DNA of 64,000 nt from GCA-003244245 sp050699635 (GTDB lineage Bacteria > Actinomycetota > Actinomycetes > Mycobacteriales > Pseudonocardiaceae): assembly GCA_050699635.1 (NCBI GenBank), contig JBOHFK010000009.1:15493-79492 (forward strand), in the 5' to 3' direction. Within the stretch, counting starts at the first letter, position 1, and every line of letters begins with the position of its first letter. Made by a program: the position numbers and the translations under genes. The notes beneath the pieces are model-generated. The model was not told the DNA's origin and searched no databases. It saw nothing but the letters and a program-made list of their open reading frames with translations. Positions 15,145 to 24,478 of this stretch are shown piece by piece.

Positions 15145-16271
15145 GTGTGAGGCCCCCGAAGTGGCCCGAGAGCGGGGCACCGAGTCCCGCTGTTTCACGT
15201 GAAACTACGTCTCCGGACAGTGCGGCAGGCGGATCCAGGCCACGCCACGCTCTCACTCGTGCTCGGCAGCCAAGTACCCAGAGCGCGCCCATTACCCCTC
15301 CGACCGTCGCTGCTGGCAATTCTGCAGAGATGCCAGCTAGTGCGCTGGAGGTCGGGTGGACGCCGATCGCTGAGGAGGCGGAACGGGCGACTCGGGTAAA
15401 GCACCCCACTGACCTGCTGCCCCGTCCGATCCGACGCCGGGTGCTGGCCGTCGCCAACCAGAAGGGCGGTGTCGGTAAGACCACCAGCACCGTCAACCTG
15501 GCCGCGGGACTGGCGTTGCAGGGGTTACGCACGCTCGTCATCGACCTGGACCCGCAGGGAAACGCCTCCACCGCCCTGGGGATCGAGCACCATGCCGGCA
15601 CCCGGTCGGTGTACGAGGTGCTGCTCGGTGAACTCGGGCTCGCTGAGGCGGTTGCGGTGAGCCCTCAGTCGGCCAACCTGCTCTGCGTGCCCGCCACCAT
15701 CGACCTGGCCGGCTCCGAGATCGAGCTGGTGTCGATGGTGGCCCGGGAGTCACGCCTGCTCAGGGCGCTGTCCGGCGCCGCTCTCGACGAACTGGGTGTC
15801 GACTATGTCTTCATCGACTGCCCGCCATCCCTGGGACTGCTCACGGTGAACGCTCTGGTGGCCGCGCCCGAGGTGCTGATTCCCATCCAGTGTGAGTACT
15901 ACGCGCTGGAAGGGCTCGGACAGCTGCTCCGCAACATCGAACTGGTGCAGGCGCACCTCAACCCGGACCTGATGGTGTCCACCATCTTGCTGACCATGTA
16001 CGACGGGCGCACCAAGCTGGCCGACCAGGTCACTGCCGAGGTCCGCAACCACTTCGGCGACCGGGTGCTGCGCACGGTGATCCCGCGCAGCGTGAAGGTC
16101 TCCGAGGCGCCGGGTTTCGGGCAGACCGTGCTGGTCTACGATCCCGGCTCACGTGGGGCGCTGAGCTATGTGGACGCGGCGCGAGAGATCGCGCTGGACC
16201 ATCGATACGTGGATCGTGCTGAAGGTAACCCAGAGTATTCGGATCCTGTCGTGGGGAAGGTGGCTCGCTGA
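15141..16271 (+). CDS. parA: Chromosome partitioning ATPase ParA (Soj)
   Basis: This is a 376-residue deviant-Walker ATPase with the P-loop ANQKGGVGKTTSTVNLA and VIDLDPQGNAS. It drives segregation of ParB-parS complexes. GTG 15141 is preceded by GAAAGGA and overlaps the rsmG stop. Unlike short Soj proteins it has an approximately 95-residue disordered N-terminus before the ATPase core. This part contains the second parS site, read as AVSRET. The stop overlaps the parB start (TGATG), so the two are coupled. The C-terminal EYSDPVVGKVAR tail is normal for actinobacterial ParA. Confidence 0.95.
   Translation: MSVRPPKWPESGAPSPAVSRETTSPDSAAGGSRPRHALTRARQPSTQSAPITPPTVAAGNSAEMPASALEVGWTPIAEEAERATRVKHPTDLLPRPIRRRVLAVANQKGGVGKTTSTVNLAAGLALQGLRTLVIDLDPQGNASTALGIEHHAGTRSVYEVLLGELGLAEAVAVSPQSANLLCVPATIDLAGSEIELVSMVARESRLLRALSGAALDELGVDYVFIDCPPSLGLLTVNALVAAPEVLIPIQCEYYALEGLGQLLRNIELVQAHLNPDLMVSTILLTMYDGRTKLADQVTAEVRNHFGDRVLRTVIPRSVKVSEAPGFGQTVLVYDPGSRGALSYVDAAREIALDHRYVDRAEGNPEYSDPVVGKVAR
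15191..15206. promoter_or_regulatory. parS site 2, within parA
   Basis: TGTTTCACGTGAAACT matches the parS consensus at 15 of 16 positions. It lies in the codons for the disordered ParA N-terminus, 873 bp from parS site 1. Confidence 0.93.
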
Positions 16272-17350
16272 TGGCTCCCGGCAGTGCGCTCCCCCAGACA
16301 TCGGGATCCCCCATGTCCAGGGCCCAGCGAATAGACAGCCAGCGCAAAGGCGGCCTTGGCCGTGGCTTGGCCGCATTGATCCCCACCGCTCCGGTTGGCA
16401 CCCCAGTGAACGACCCAGCACCGCCCGAGCGCCTACCCGGTGGCCTGGAGGCGCCAGCTGGCCAGATCACCGGCGCGACCTACCAGGAACTGCCCATCGG
16501 GGCGATCGTGCCCAACCCCCGGCAACCCCGGCAGGTTTTTGACGAAGAGGCTCTTGCTGAGCTGGCCTACTCGATCAAGGAGTTCGGGCTGCTGCAGCCC
16601 ATCGTGGTCCGGCTCCTGCCGGCCGAGTCGGCGATCGGGCATCGGCCGGCCGAGCCGGTGATCGGGCGACAGGCTCCCCGCTATGAGCTGATCATGGGTG
16701 AGCGGCGGTGGCGGGCGGCACAGCAGGCCGGGTTGGACTGTATCCCCGCGATCGTTCGCGGCACCGCCGACGACGCGATGCTGCGCGATGCGCTGCTGGA
16801 GAACATCCACCGCGTCCAGCTCAATCCGCTGGAGGAGGCGGCCGCCTACCAGCAACTGCTGGAAGACTTCGGTGTCACGCACGAGCAGCTGGCGTCCCGG
16901 ATCGGTCGCAGCCGCCCGGTGATCACCAACACGATCAGGCTGCTCAAACTTCCCGTTGCCGTGCAGCGGCGGGTCGCGGTCGGGGTGCTGTCCGCCGGGC
17001 ATGCCCGCGCGCTGCTCAGCCTGGATCAGCCGCTGGCCCAAGAGCAGCTGGCGGCCCGGATCGTGGCTGAAGGCCTGTCGGTCCGGGCGACCGAAGAAGC
17101 GGTCACTCTCAGCCGCACCGAGCCCAGCAAGCCCGTCCCCAAGCCGGCAACATCCCGTCCCATGCGAGCGCCCGGCCTGCAACACCTCGCGGAGAGTCTG
17201 TCCGACGCCTTCGACACCAGAGTCAAGGTGGAATTGGGCCGCCGCAAGGGCCGCATCGTCATCGAATTCGGCTCGGTAGACGACCTGGAACGCATCTCCT
17301 CCCTCATGATCACCCGACATGGAGACATATCGGGCTCAAAAGAGGGCTGA
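16271..17350 (+). CDS. parB: Chromosome partitioning protein ParB
   Basis: The 359-residue ParB contains the N-terminal CTPase domain with the box MGERRWRAAQQAGL, the conserved LLENIHRVQLNPLEEAAAYQQLL and the HTH that reads parS (THEQLASRIGRSRPVITNTIRLLKLP). A C-terminal dimerisation domain follows. Two near-identical inserts, ESAIGHRPAE and EPVIGRQAP, interrupt the N-terminal domain before YELIMGERRWR. ParB loads at parS, spreads as a clamp and is the ParA partner. The last codons and the stop sit in the left arm and loop of the terminator hairpin at 17313-17376. Confidence 0.95.
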   Translation: MAPGSALPQTSGSPMSRAQRIDSQRKGGLGRGLAALIPTAPVGTPVNDPAPPERLPGGLEAPAGQITGATYQELPIGAIVPNPRQPRQVFDEEALAELAYSIKEFGLLQPIVVRLLPAESAIGHRPAEPVIGRQAPRYELIMGERRWRAAQQAGLDCIPAIVRGTADDAMLRDALLENIHRVQLNPLEEAAAYQQLLEDFGVTHEQLASRIGRSRPVITNTIRLLKLPVAVQRRVAVGVLSAGHARALLSLDQPLAQEQLAARIVAEGLSVRATEEAVTLSRTEPSKPVPKPATSRPMRAPGLQHLAESLSDAFDTRVKVELGRRKGRIVIEFGSVDDLERISSLMITRHGDISGSKEG

Positions 17351-17376
17351 AAACCCCGATATGTCTCCATGTCGGG
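17313..17376. terminator. Bidirectional terminator between convergent parB and ddl
   Basis: Perfect 22-base arms (17313-17334 and 17355-17376) with a 20-base loop lie between the converging genes. The left arm is inside the parB coding sequence, and the right arm ends 8 bp before the ddl stop. No T-run is present. Confidence 0.8.
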
Positions 17377-17383
17377 GAACGGG

Positions 17384-18337
17384 TCAGGGTTGGGCGCGGG
17401 AGATGGCCTGGTCGATGAGGGTGGCGTAGACGGTGCCCAGGTGGGCGCCGGTGGATTCGACCGCCATCGGGAGCAGCGAGGTCTCGGTGAGGCCGGGGGC
17501 GACGTTGACCTCGAGGAAGTGCGCGATTCCGTCCGGGGTGACCATCATGTCGGTCCGGGATATATCGCGCAGCCCGAGTACCCGGTGGGCGTTCAGCGCC
17601 AGCTCGGCCGCCGCCGCGGTCGCCGCGGTGTCGAGCCGTGCAGGTGCGTAGAAAGTGGCCAGGCCAGCGGTGTAGCGAGCCTCGAAGTCGTAGAAGCCGG
17701 AGGTGGCCTCGATCTCCACCGCCGGTAGCGCCCGGGGTCCGCCCGGCTCGTCCAGCACGGTGACCGCGACCTCGACGCCCGCCACGAACCGTTCGGCCAG
17801 CACGGTGTCCCCGTAGGCCAGGCAACCCACGACCGCGCCGGCCAGCTCGGACACCTCGCGAACAATGTGCACGCCCAGCGCTGAGCCACCCTGGGGAGGT
17901 TTGAGGATCAACGGCAGACCGAGCCGGTCGACCAGCGCATCGAGCACGTCCTGCGAGCCGAGGTCCCGGAAGGTGGCATGGGGCAGCGCGATCCAATCCG
18001 GCGTGCTCACCCCCGCGCGGGCCAGTTCATCCTTGGCGGTGGGTTTGTCCCACGCGCGGCGGCAGGCCCGCGGATCGGCGCCCACGTAGGGCACCCGCAG
18101 CATCTCCAGCACCGACTGCACCGCGCCGTTCTCCCCCGTGTCACCGTGCAGTGCGATGACGGCGGCGTCGGGCCGGCTGCTGGTCAGCCGGCTGATCAGG
18201 TTGGCGTCGGCGTCCCACTGCTCCACGTGCAGTCCGGCGTCGCGCAGTGCGCTGGACAACCGGCGTCCCGAGCGGAGCGAGACATCCCGCTCATGCGAGA
18301 GCCCACCGGCCAGTACCGCAACGGTGCGATCGGTCAC
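17384..18337 (-). CDS. D-alanine--D-alanine ligase family protein
   Basis: The 317-residue ATP-grasp enzyme starts at GTG 18337 with an ideal TAAGGAGG site. Visible motifs are VLAGGLSHERDVSLRSGRR (family: GGxSxEhxVSLxSG), VIALHGDTGENGAVQSVLEM, LPLILKPPQGGSALGVHIV and FLEVNVAPGLTETSLLP (metal-binding Asn-Val-x-Pro-Gly-x-T). It would join two D-alanines for peptidoglycan. Its location between parB and a PLP aminotransferase is the usual one in Pseudonocardiales. A second canonical ddl may exist elsewhere, so I do not assign ddlA or ddlB. Confidence 0.9.
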   Translation of the reverse strand: MTDRTVAVLAGGLSHERDVSLRSGRRLSSALRDAGLHVEQWDADANLISRLTSSRPDAAVIALHGDTGENGAVQSVLEMLRVPYVGADPRACRRAWDKPTAKDELARAGVSTPDWIALPHATFRDLGSQDVLDALVDRLGLPLILKPPQGGSALGVHIVREVSELAGAVVGCLAYGDTVLAERFVAGVEVAVTVLDEPGGPRALPAVEIEATSGFYDFEARYTAGLATFYAPARLDTAATAAAAELALNAHRVLGLRDISRTDMMVTPDGIAHFLEVNVAPGLTETSLLPMAVESTGAHLGTVYATLIDQAISRAQP

Positions 18338-18364
18338 CAGCCCCTCCTTAAACTTCCACCGGCG

Positions 18365-18416
18365 GAGCCGGCAACGAGACTCCGCCGGCCGAGTCGGCAA
18401 TGTGACTCCGCCGGCC
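18365..18416. repeat. 26-bp tandem duplication downstream of the aminotransferase
   Basis: Two adjacent 26-bp copies (18365-18390 and 18391-18416) differ at three bases and share CTCCGCCGGCC. They fill most of the 81-bp gap between the ddl start and the aminotransferase stop and can form GC-rich hairpins. Confidence 0.8.
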
Positions 18417-18418
18417 GC

Positions 18419-19732
18419 TCAGGCGGTGTCCGGGGACGGCGATTGCGGGCCGACCACCTCACGTGGGCGCACGCTACCGAACGTGCGCTGCAGTTCGAGC
18501 TCGCCCTCCATGACCGCGGCCAGCCGGCGGACGCCCTCGGTGATCCGCTCCGGGGTGGGGTAGCAGAACGACAGCCGCATCTGACGGCTGCCCAGGCTGT
18601 CGGCGTAGAACGCGGTGCCGGGTACGTAGGCGACCCGCTGGGTCACCGCCCGGGGCAGCATCGCCTTGGTGTCCAGCCCCGCGGGGACGGTGACCCAGAC
18701 GAAGAAACCGCCCGCCGGCTGCGTCCAGGTACACCCCGCGGGCAGGTACTGCACGAGCGCGGCCAGCATGGCGTCGCGCCGCGCGCGGTAGACCTCCCGG
18801 TAGGTCTTGACCTGACCCTTCCAGTCATGCTGGGCCAGGTAACGCGACACCACATACTGGGTGAACACCGGCGGGCACAGGGTCGCCGACTCCGCCGCCA
18901 GCACCAGCTTCTCCCGCACCGCATGCGGGGCCAGCGCCCAGCCGACGCGCAGGCCAGGCGCGAAGGTCTTGGAAAAGGATCCCAGGTAGACCACGTTATC
19001 CGCTTCGGTGGCCCGCATCGCCGGATAGATCTGACCGTCAAAGCCCAGCAACCCGTACGGGTTGTCCTCCACGACCAGCACCCGATGCTGCGCGCACAGC
19101 GCCAGAATCTCGGCGCGACGTGCCACAGCCAGCGTGACGCCGGCCGGATTGTGGAAATTCGGGATGGTGTAGAGGAACTTCGGGGTCCGGCCCTGGGCGC
19201 GCAAGGAGCGCAGCGCGGCGTCCAATTCCGCGGGCACCAGCCCGTCATCGTCCATCGCCACCTGCACGACCTTCGTCTGGTAGGAGGCGAAGGTGGTCAG
19301 CGCCCCGACATAGGACGGCGCTTCGGCGACCACCACATCACCCGGGTCGCAGAAGATCCGGGTGACCATGTCCAGGGCCATCTGGGAACCGACGGTCACC
19401 GTGACGTCGTCGGCGTGCGCCCGGATTCCTTCCAGCGCCATGACCTCGCAGATCTGTTCGCGAAGCTCCGGGGTGCCCTGCGCCGAGCCGTACTGCAGCG
19501 CCGCCATCCCGTCCGTGGTGACCATCTGGGCGAGCTCGCCGGCCAGCGAGTCCAGCGGCAACGCGGGCAGGTAGGGCATGCCACCGGCCAGTGAGACGAC
19601 CTCAGGGCGGCTGGCGACGGCGAACAGCGCGCGGATCTCGGATGCGGTCATGCCTACGGTGCGCTGGGCGTAGCGCCGCAGGTGCGGATCGAGATCACGT
19701 TGGGTGGGCGGTCGCTGACTCGGCTGGTTCAT
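18419..19732 (-). CDS. PLP-dependent aminotransferase (fold I, MocR/LysN-like)
   Basis: The 437-residue class I/II aminotransferase begins at ATG 19732. The PLP lysine is in YLGSFSKTFAPGLRVGW. Other fold-type I landmarks are YGSAQGTPELREQI, VTVTVGSQMALD, YTIPNFHNPAGVTLA and the substrate-carboxylate Arg in QMRLSFCYPTPE. It is similar to aromatic or 2-aminoadipate aminotransferases, but the substrate cannot be fixed from sequence. It lacks the MocR DNA-binding domain, so it is an enzyme rather than a regulator. It lies upstream of ddl on the same strand, with 81 bp between. Confidence 0.88.
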   Translation of the reverse strand: MNQPSQRPPTQRDLDPHLRRYAQRTVGMTASEIRALFAVASRPEVVSLAGGMPYLPALPLDSLAGELAQMVTTDGMAALQYGSAQGTPELREQICEVMALEGIRAHADDVTVTVGSQMALDMVTRIFCDPGDVVVAEAPSYVGALTTFASYQTKVVQVAMDDDGLVPAELDAALRSLRAQGRTPKFLYTIPNFHNPAGVTLAVARRAEILALCAQHRVLVVEDNPYGLLGFDGQIYPAMRATEADNVVYLGSFSKTFAPGLRVGWALAPHAVREKLVLAAESATLCPPVFTQYVVSRYLAQHDWKGQVKTYREVYRARRDAMLAALVQYLPAGCTWTQPAGGFFVWVTVPAGLDTKAMLPRAVTQRVAYVPGTAFYADSLGSRQMRLSFCYPTPERITEGVRRLAAVMEGELELQRTFGSVRPREVVGPQSPSPDTA

Positions 19733-19873
19733 AGGGCGCGCCTTTGCTCCTGTGCGGTCCCCTGGCAGTGTAAAGGCGCACCGAACAACGCCCCCGCCCT
19801 CTTCACTCCCGACGGCCAACGGCATATGCTGCCCCGGGCGCTACCGCGCCGGTGGAAGGTCAGGGAGGGCTCC

Positions 19874-20503
19874 GTGGCTCGTCGAGTGGTCGGTGTCACT
19901 CTGGACAACCTGGATCTGCTGCCCAAGAAGTGCCGGCGTTGCGTGTTCTGGGAGCTCGCGCCGCATGTCCGGGAACAGGCCGAGGACTTCGGGCAGACCG
20001 AGCTGGAGAAGGAATCTTGGGTGTCCAGCGTGCTGCTGGAGTGGGGCTCCTGTGGCCGGATCGTGATGTCCGGCGATGTACCGGCTGGCTACGCGCTCTA
20101 CGCTCCCCCGGCGGCGGTGCCGCGGGCCTCGGCGTTTCCCACCTCCCCGGTCAGCGCTGACGCGGTGCTGCTCACCGCGCTGCGGGTGCTGCCGGAGTTC
20201 GGTGGCGGCGGCCTGGGCCGGATACTGGTGCAGGCGGTCGCCAAGGACCTCACCCGGCGCGGCGTCAAGGCCATCGAGGCCTTCGGCGATGCCCAGCCCA
20301 ACCAGGACTCCAGCTGCGTGGTCCCGTCGGAGTTCCTGCAGCAGGTCGGCTTCAAGACAGTGCACGCCCATCACCGCTGGCCCCGCCTGCGCCTGGAACT
20401 GCGCACCGCCCTAACGTGGAAAGAAGACGTAGAGGCTGCCCTAGAACGCCTCCTGGGCTCAGTAACCATCCACCCCATAGAACCCAGCCTCCGCCCCGCC
20501 TGA
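19874..20503 (+). CDS. GNAT-like acetyltransferase (Rv3916c-type)
   Basis: The 209-residue protein starts at GTG 19874 (GGGAGGG upstream). It has VARRVVGVTLDNLDLLPKKC, a CRRCVFWEL segment, and a GNAT fold whose acetyl-CoA motif reads LRVLPEFGGGGLGRILVQAV. The substrate is unknown. In Mycobacterium and relatives the equivalent gene sits between parB and cwlM and is convergent with cwlM. Here cwlM is 33 kb away, with accessory DNA in between. A long hairpin follows the stop. Confidence 0.82.
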   Translation: MARRVVGVTLDNLDLLPKKCRRCVFWELAPHVREQAEDFGQTELEKESWVSSVLLEWGSCGRIVMSGDVPAGYALYAPPAAVPRASAFPTSPVSADAVLLTALRVLPEFGGGGLGRILVQAVAKDLTRRGVKAIEAFGDAQPNQDSSCVVPSEFLQQVGFKTVHAHHRWPRLRLELRTALTWKEDVEAALERLLGSVTIHPIEPSLRPA

Positions 20504-20523
20504 CCGCGCTCCCCCTGACCGCG

Positions 20524-20600
20524 CTCCAGTTCCCGAACTCGACAGCAGGGCTATTTGATCATGCGCCTGGCAGCCCTGCTGTCGAGTTCGGGAACTGGAG
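20524..20600. terminator. 29-bp-arm hairpin between convergent GNAT and dnaE
   Basis: Perfect 29-base arms (20524-20552 and 20572-20600) surround a 19-base loop between converging genes. Twenty-two consecutive bases of the left arm (20531-20552) recur exactly in the hairpin at 57894-57915. Confidence 0.85.
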
Positions 20601-20619
20601 GGCTGCGGTACTCGCTACC

Positions 20620-23600
20620 TCAGACGGCTACGGTGATGCCGCGGATGCTTTTCAGCTCGCCTAGCAGGGCTGAGGAGACGGTGACGGGGTAGTCGCGGAC
20701 GGCGATCTCGGTCTTGCGGGGGCCGTGGCAGAGCAGGATGTGCAGCGGGGTGTCACCCTTGTTCGCCACCAGTGCGGAGCGCAGCTCAACGGCCGCTTCC
20801 TGATCGAGTTGGGCGGCCTCGACGCGCAGCACGAACGGGGGCGCGACGCCAGGGTTGTTCTCGGCGTCGCTGATGTCCAGCGGTATCACCAGTGATCCGA
20901 AGACCGACATTTTGTCCTCGCGCCAGTTGACCCGGCCTTTGATGGCCACGGTGGTGTCGGGGATCAGGTCCTCGGACACCACGGAGTAGGACTTGGCGAA
21001 GAACAGCACCTCCATCGAGGCGTCGAGGTCTTCGAGCGTGACGATCGCCCACGGCTCACCCTGCTTGTTCACCCGCTTGTCGACCGAGACGATCATCCCG
21101 GCGACCACGATCTCACCCTCGGCGGGTGCCTCATCCACCAGCGCAGCGAGGGGCTTGGGGGCGTGCTTGCGCAGAATCCGTTCGGCGCCCTCCAGGGGAT
21201 GAGCGGAGACGTACAGGCCGAGCATCTCCCGTTCGTAGGCCAGCAGCTGCTTGCGCGGGTATTCCTGCGGGTCGAAGGTCAGGTACGCCAGCGGGGAGGA
21301 ATCCGGTGCCGCCGGGCTGCTGCCGTCGCCGCCGAACAGGTCGTACTGGCCGCGCTCCTGCTCGCGTTTGAGGCCGGTGACCGCGTCGACGGCCTCCTCA
21401 TGCACCCTGATCAGGGATTGCCGGGTGCGCCCGAAGGAGTCGAACGCGCCGGCCTTGATCAGCGACTCGATGGTGCGCTTGTTGCAGCAGACCAGCTCGA
21501 CCTTGTCCAGGAAGTCGGTGAACGAGGTGAACCGGCCTTTCTCCTCCCTGGTCTTGATGATGGAAGCCACCACGTTGGCGCCGACGTTGCGCACCGCCCC
21601 CAGGCCGAACCGGACGTCGCCACCCACCGCGGCGAACCGCAGCCCGGAGTCGTTGACGTCCGGGGGCAGCACCTTGATCCCCATCCGGCGGCATTCAGCC
21701 AGGTAGACCGCGGACTTGTCCTTGTTGTCGCCGATCGAGGTGAGCTGAGCGGCCATGAACTCGGTCGAGTAGTTGGCCTTGAGGTACGCCGTCCAGTAGG
21801 AGACCAGGCCGTACCCGGCGGTGTGGGATTTGTTGAACGCGTACCCGGCGAACGGGAGCATCACGTCCCACAGGGTCTGGGTGGCCTCACCGGAGAAGCC
21901 CCTGCCCATCATCCCGTCCCGAAAACGCTGGAACTCCTTCTCGATGATCTCCTTCTTCTTCTTGCCCATCGCGCGGCGCAGCAGGTCCGCGCCCCCGAGG
22001 CTGTAGCCGGCCAGTTGCTGGGCGATGGCCATGACCTGCTCTTGGTAGACCAGCAGGTGATACGTCTCGCCCAGAATGGGCTCCAGGGCGTCGCGCAGCT
22101 CGGGGTGGATCGGGGCGATCTTCTGGCGGGAGTTGGACCGTTCGGCGTAGTTGAGGTGGGCGTTGGCGGCCATCGGGCCGGGCCGGTACAGGGCGAGCAC
22201 GGCGGCGATGTCCCCGAAATGGGTGGGTGCCAGCGCGCGCAGCAGCGAGCGCATCGCGGCGCCGTCAAGCTGGAACACCCCGAGGGTGTGGCCGCTGGAC
22301 AGCAGCTTGTAGGTCGGCTCGTCGTCCAGCCCCAACGTGGCGGTGTCGATCTCGTGGCCGTGGTTGGCCTTGACCGCCTCGATGGCGTCGCTGATCACCG
22401 TCAGCGTGCGCAGGCCCAGAAAGTCCATCTTGAGCAGGCCGATGTCCTCACACGACGGGTAGTCCCAGCCGGTGATGATCGAGCCGTCGTCGCGCATCCA
22501 CAGCGGGATCACGTCCAGCAGCGGCTGCGAGGACATGATCACTGCGCAGGCGTGCACCCCGGCGTTGCGGACCAGGCCTTCCAGCCCGCGGGCGGTGTCC
22601 ATGATCTTGCCGACCTGCGGGTCGGTCTCGGCCAGCGACCGCACCTCGGTGGCCTCGGTGTAGCGCGGATGGGCTGGGTCGAAGATGCCGGACAGGGGGA
22701 TGTCCTCGGCGGCGATCGCCGGTGGCAGTGCCTTGGTGATCCGGTCGGCGATGGAGAAGCCGGGCTGGCCGTGCAGCACCCGGGCCGCGTCCTTGATCGC
22801 GGCCTTGGTCTTGATCGTGCCGAAGGTGATGACCTGCGCGATGTTCGCCGCACCCCACTTGTTGACGGTGTACTCCATCACCTCCCCGCGCCGGCGCTCG
22901 TCGAAGTCGAGGTCGATGTCGGGCGGGGAGACCCGTTCGGGGTTGAGGAACCGCTCGAAGATCAAGGAGTGCGAGATCGGGTCGAGGTCGGTGATCTGCA
23001 GGATGTAGGCCACCAGCGATCCGGTGGCTGAGCCCCGGCCCGGTCCCACGGAGATCTTCTGGCCCTTGGCCCACCGGACCAGGTCCCCGACGACCAGGAA
23101 GTAGCCGGGGAACCCCATCTGGGAAATCACGCCCAGCTCGAGCTCGATGCGGTCGAGGTAGGGCTGGGTCATCCCGTCCGGGAACCGGTGCGGCGCGTAC
23201 CGCTCGACCTCGCGGCGCAGCAGCAGGTCCTCGGTCTCCCCCTCGGCCAGCGGGAACCGGGGCATCCGGTCGACCTCTTTGTAGACCTCGGCGTAGGATC
23301 CGACCCGCTCGGCGATCAGCAGGGTGGCGTCGGCAGCACCGGGCACTTCCTTGTCCCAGTAGCCGCGCATCTCCTCGGCCGGCTTGAGGTAGTAGCCATC
23401 ACCCTCGAACTTGAACCGGTTCGGGTCATCCATCGTCTTGCCCGACTGCACACACAGCAGCACCTCGTGTGCCGCCGCCTGATCCTGCGTGACGTAGTGG
23501 CTGTCGTTGGTCGCCACCGGCCTCAGCCCGAGTTTGCGGCCGATGTCCAGCAGACCCTCGCGGATCGACCCCTCGATGGGCAGCCCGTGCTCCATCAGCT

Positions 23601-24183
23601 CGAGAAAGAAGTTGCCCGGGCCGAAGATATCGCGGTAGTCACTGGCAGCCTCGAGGGCCAGCTCGGTCTGGCCCAGTCGCAGCCGGGTCTGCACCTCACC
23701 GGACGGGCACCCGGTCGTCGCGATGATCCCGCTGGCGTGCTCGGCGATCAGGTCGCGGTCCATCCGGGGCTTGCGATAGAGCCCCTCGAACGAGGCCCGG
23801 CTGGACAGCCGGAACAGGTTGCGCAGCCCCGTGGCGTTCTCCGCGAGCATCGTCATGTGGTTGAACGCGCCCGCACCGGACACGTCACCGCCCATGCCTG
23901 ACTCGTCAACGGAGCGCTGATGCAGCTGCCCCCAGAACACCGGCTTCTTGTGATACCGGCTGGCCGGCGCCACGTACGCCTCGATACCGATGATCGGCTT
24001 GATCCCGGCGCTCTGGGCCTTCCGGTAGAACTCCGCCGAGGCGTACATGTTGCCGTGGTCGGTCATCGCCACCGCGGTCATCCCCAGCCGCGCGGCCTCC
24101 GCGAACAGCGGCGCCACCTTGGCCGCGCCGTCCAGCATCGAGTACTCGGTGTGCACATGCAGGTGGACGAACGAGTCAGGCAC
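20620..24183 (-). CDS. dnaE: DNA polymerase III alpha subunit DnaE
   Basis: The 1187-residue replicative polymerase starts at GTG 24183. It has an N-terminal PHP domain (FVHLHVHTEYSMLDGAAK), the catalytic palm with VGPGRGSATGSLVAY and PPDIDLDFDERRR, fingers and thumb including the NAGVHACAVIM segment, the helix-hairpin-helix region, and a C-terminal OB domain (GEIVVAGMIVSVDKRVNKQG). Length and motifs match the essential DnaE1 rather than the mutasome DnaE2. It is the largest intact gene of the accessory segment. In mycobacteria dnaE1 is far from the origin, so its presence next to the parB block is notable. Confidence 0.97.
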   Translation of the reverse strand: MPDSFVHLHVHTEYSMLDGAAKVAPLFAEAARLGMTAVAMTDHGNMYASAEFYRKAQSAGIKPIIGIEAYVAPASRYHKKPVFWGQLHQRSVDESGMGGDVSGAGAFNHMTMLAENATGLRNLFRLSSRASFEGLYRKPRMDRDLIAEHASGIIATTGCPSGEVQTRLRLGQTELALEAASDYRDIFGPGNFFLELMEHGLPIEGSIREGLLDIGRKLGLRPVATNDSHYVTQDQAAAHEVLLCVQSGKTMDDPNRFKFEGDGYYLKPAEEMRGYWDKEVPGAADATLLIAERVGSYAEVYKEVDRMPRFPLAEGETEDLLLRREVERYAPHRFPDGMTQPYLDRIELELGVISQMGFPGYFLVVGDLVRWAKGQKISVGPGRGSATGSLVAYILQITDLDPISHSLIFERFLNPERVSPPDIDLDFDERRRGEVMEYTVNKWGAANIAQVITFGTIKTKAAIKDAARVLHGQPGFSIADRITKALPPAIAAEDIPLSGIFDPAHPRYTEATEVRSLAETDPQVGKIMDTARGLEGLVRNAGVHACAVIMSSQPLLDVIPLWMRDDGSIITGWDYPSCEDIGLLKMDFLGLRTLTVISDAIEAVKANHGHEIDTATLGLDDEPTYKLLSSGHTLGVFQLDGAAMRSLLRALAPTHFGDIAAVLALYRPGPMAANAHLNYAERSNSRQKIAPIHPELRDALEPILGETYHLLVYQEQVMAIAQQLAGYSLGGADLLRRAMGKKKKEIIEKEFQRFRDGMMGRGFSGEATQTLWDVMLPFAGYAFNKSHTAGYGLVSYWTAYLKANYSTEFMAAQLTSIGDNKDKSAVYLAECRRMGIKVLPPDVNDSGLRFAAVGGDVRFGLGAVRNVGANVVASIIKTREEKGRFTSFTDFLDKVELVCCNKRTIESLIKAGAFDSFGRTRQSLIRVHEEAVDAVTGLKREQERGQYDLFGGDGSSPAAPDSSPLAYLTFDPQEYPRKQLLAYEREMLGLYVSAHPLEGAERILRKHAPKPLAALVDEAPAEGEIVVAGMIVSVDKRVNKQGEPWAIVTLEDLDASMEVLFFAKSYSVVSEDLIPDTTVAIKGRVNWREDKMSVFGSLVIPLDISDAENNPGVAPPFVLRVEAAQLDQEAAVELRSALVANKGDTPLHILLCHGPRKTEIAVRDYPVTVSSALLGELKSIRGITVAV

Positions 24184-24391
24184 GGCTCTCCCTGGGCGTT
24201 GCGCGGGGCCTCATCTCCCAAGCCGCCCGGAGTCTAGTCGCGCAGCGTCCCCACACCGTCGCGGAGAGTCGAGACACCCGCGTAAGCCGCGTTGGGGTAA
24301 CTGGTCCCCTGCGCTCCACCGAACTGCCCGACCGATGAGTGTCGGGATGCGCTGGCCGTTGAACGACCTCATAACATAACGCTGGACGTTC

Positions 24392-24469
24392 ATCAACCGC
24401 CAGTGGCGGATCTGCTTCCGGTGGACTGCTGCTGGCCCTGAGGACGTCGAGATCGTTGACTACCACTGA
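24392..24469 (+). pseudogene. HigB toxin remnant (C-terminal 25 residues)
   Basis: INRQWRICFRWTAAG followed by PEDVEIVDYH and a stop matches the C-terminus of HigB/RelE-family toxins, which end in WRICFxW and VEIVDYH. Upstream in frame only four unrelated codons precede a stop, so the N-terminal three quarters are gone. The remnant ends 9 bp before higA, the normal spacing. Confidence 0.75.
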
Positions 24470-24478
24470 GGAGGACAC

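Noticed and set aside
20786..24237. Several long plus-strand open frames across the dnaE gene, the longest 622 codons
   Set aside because: They are antisense to a highly conserved polymerase, are Arg/Gly/Ala-rich without domains, and follow from high GC at third positions.
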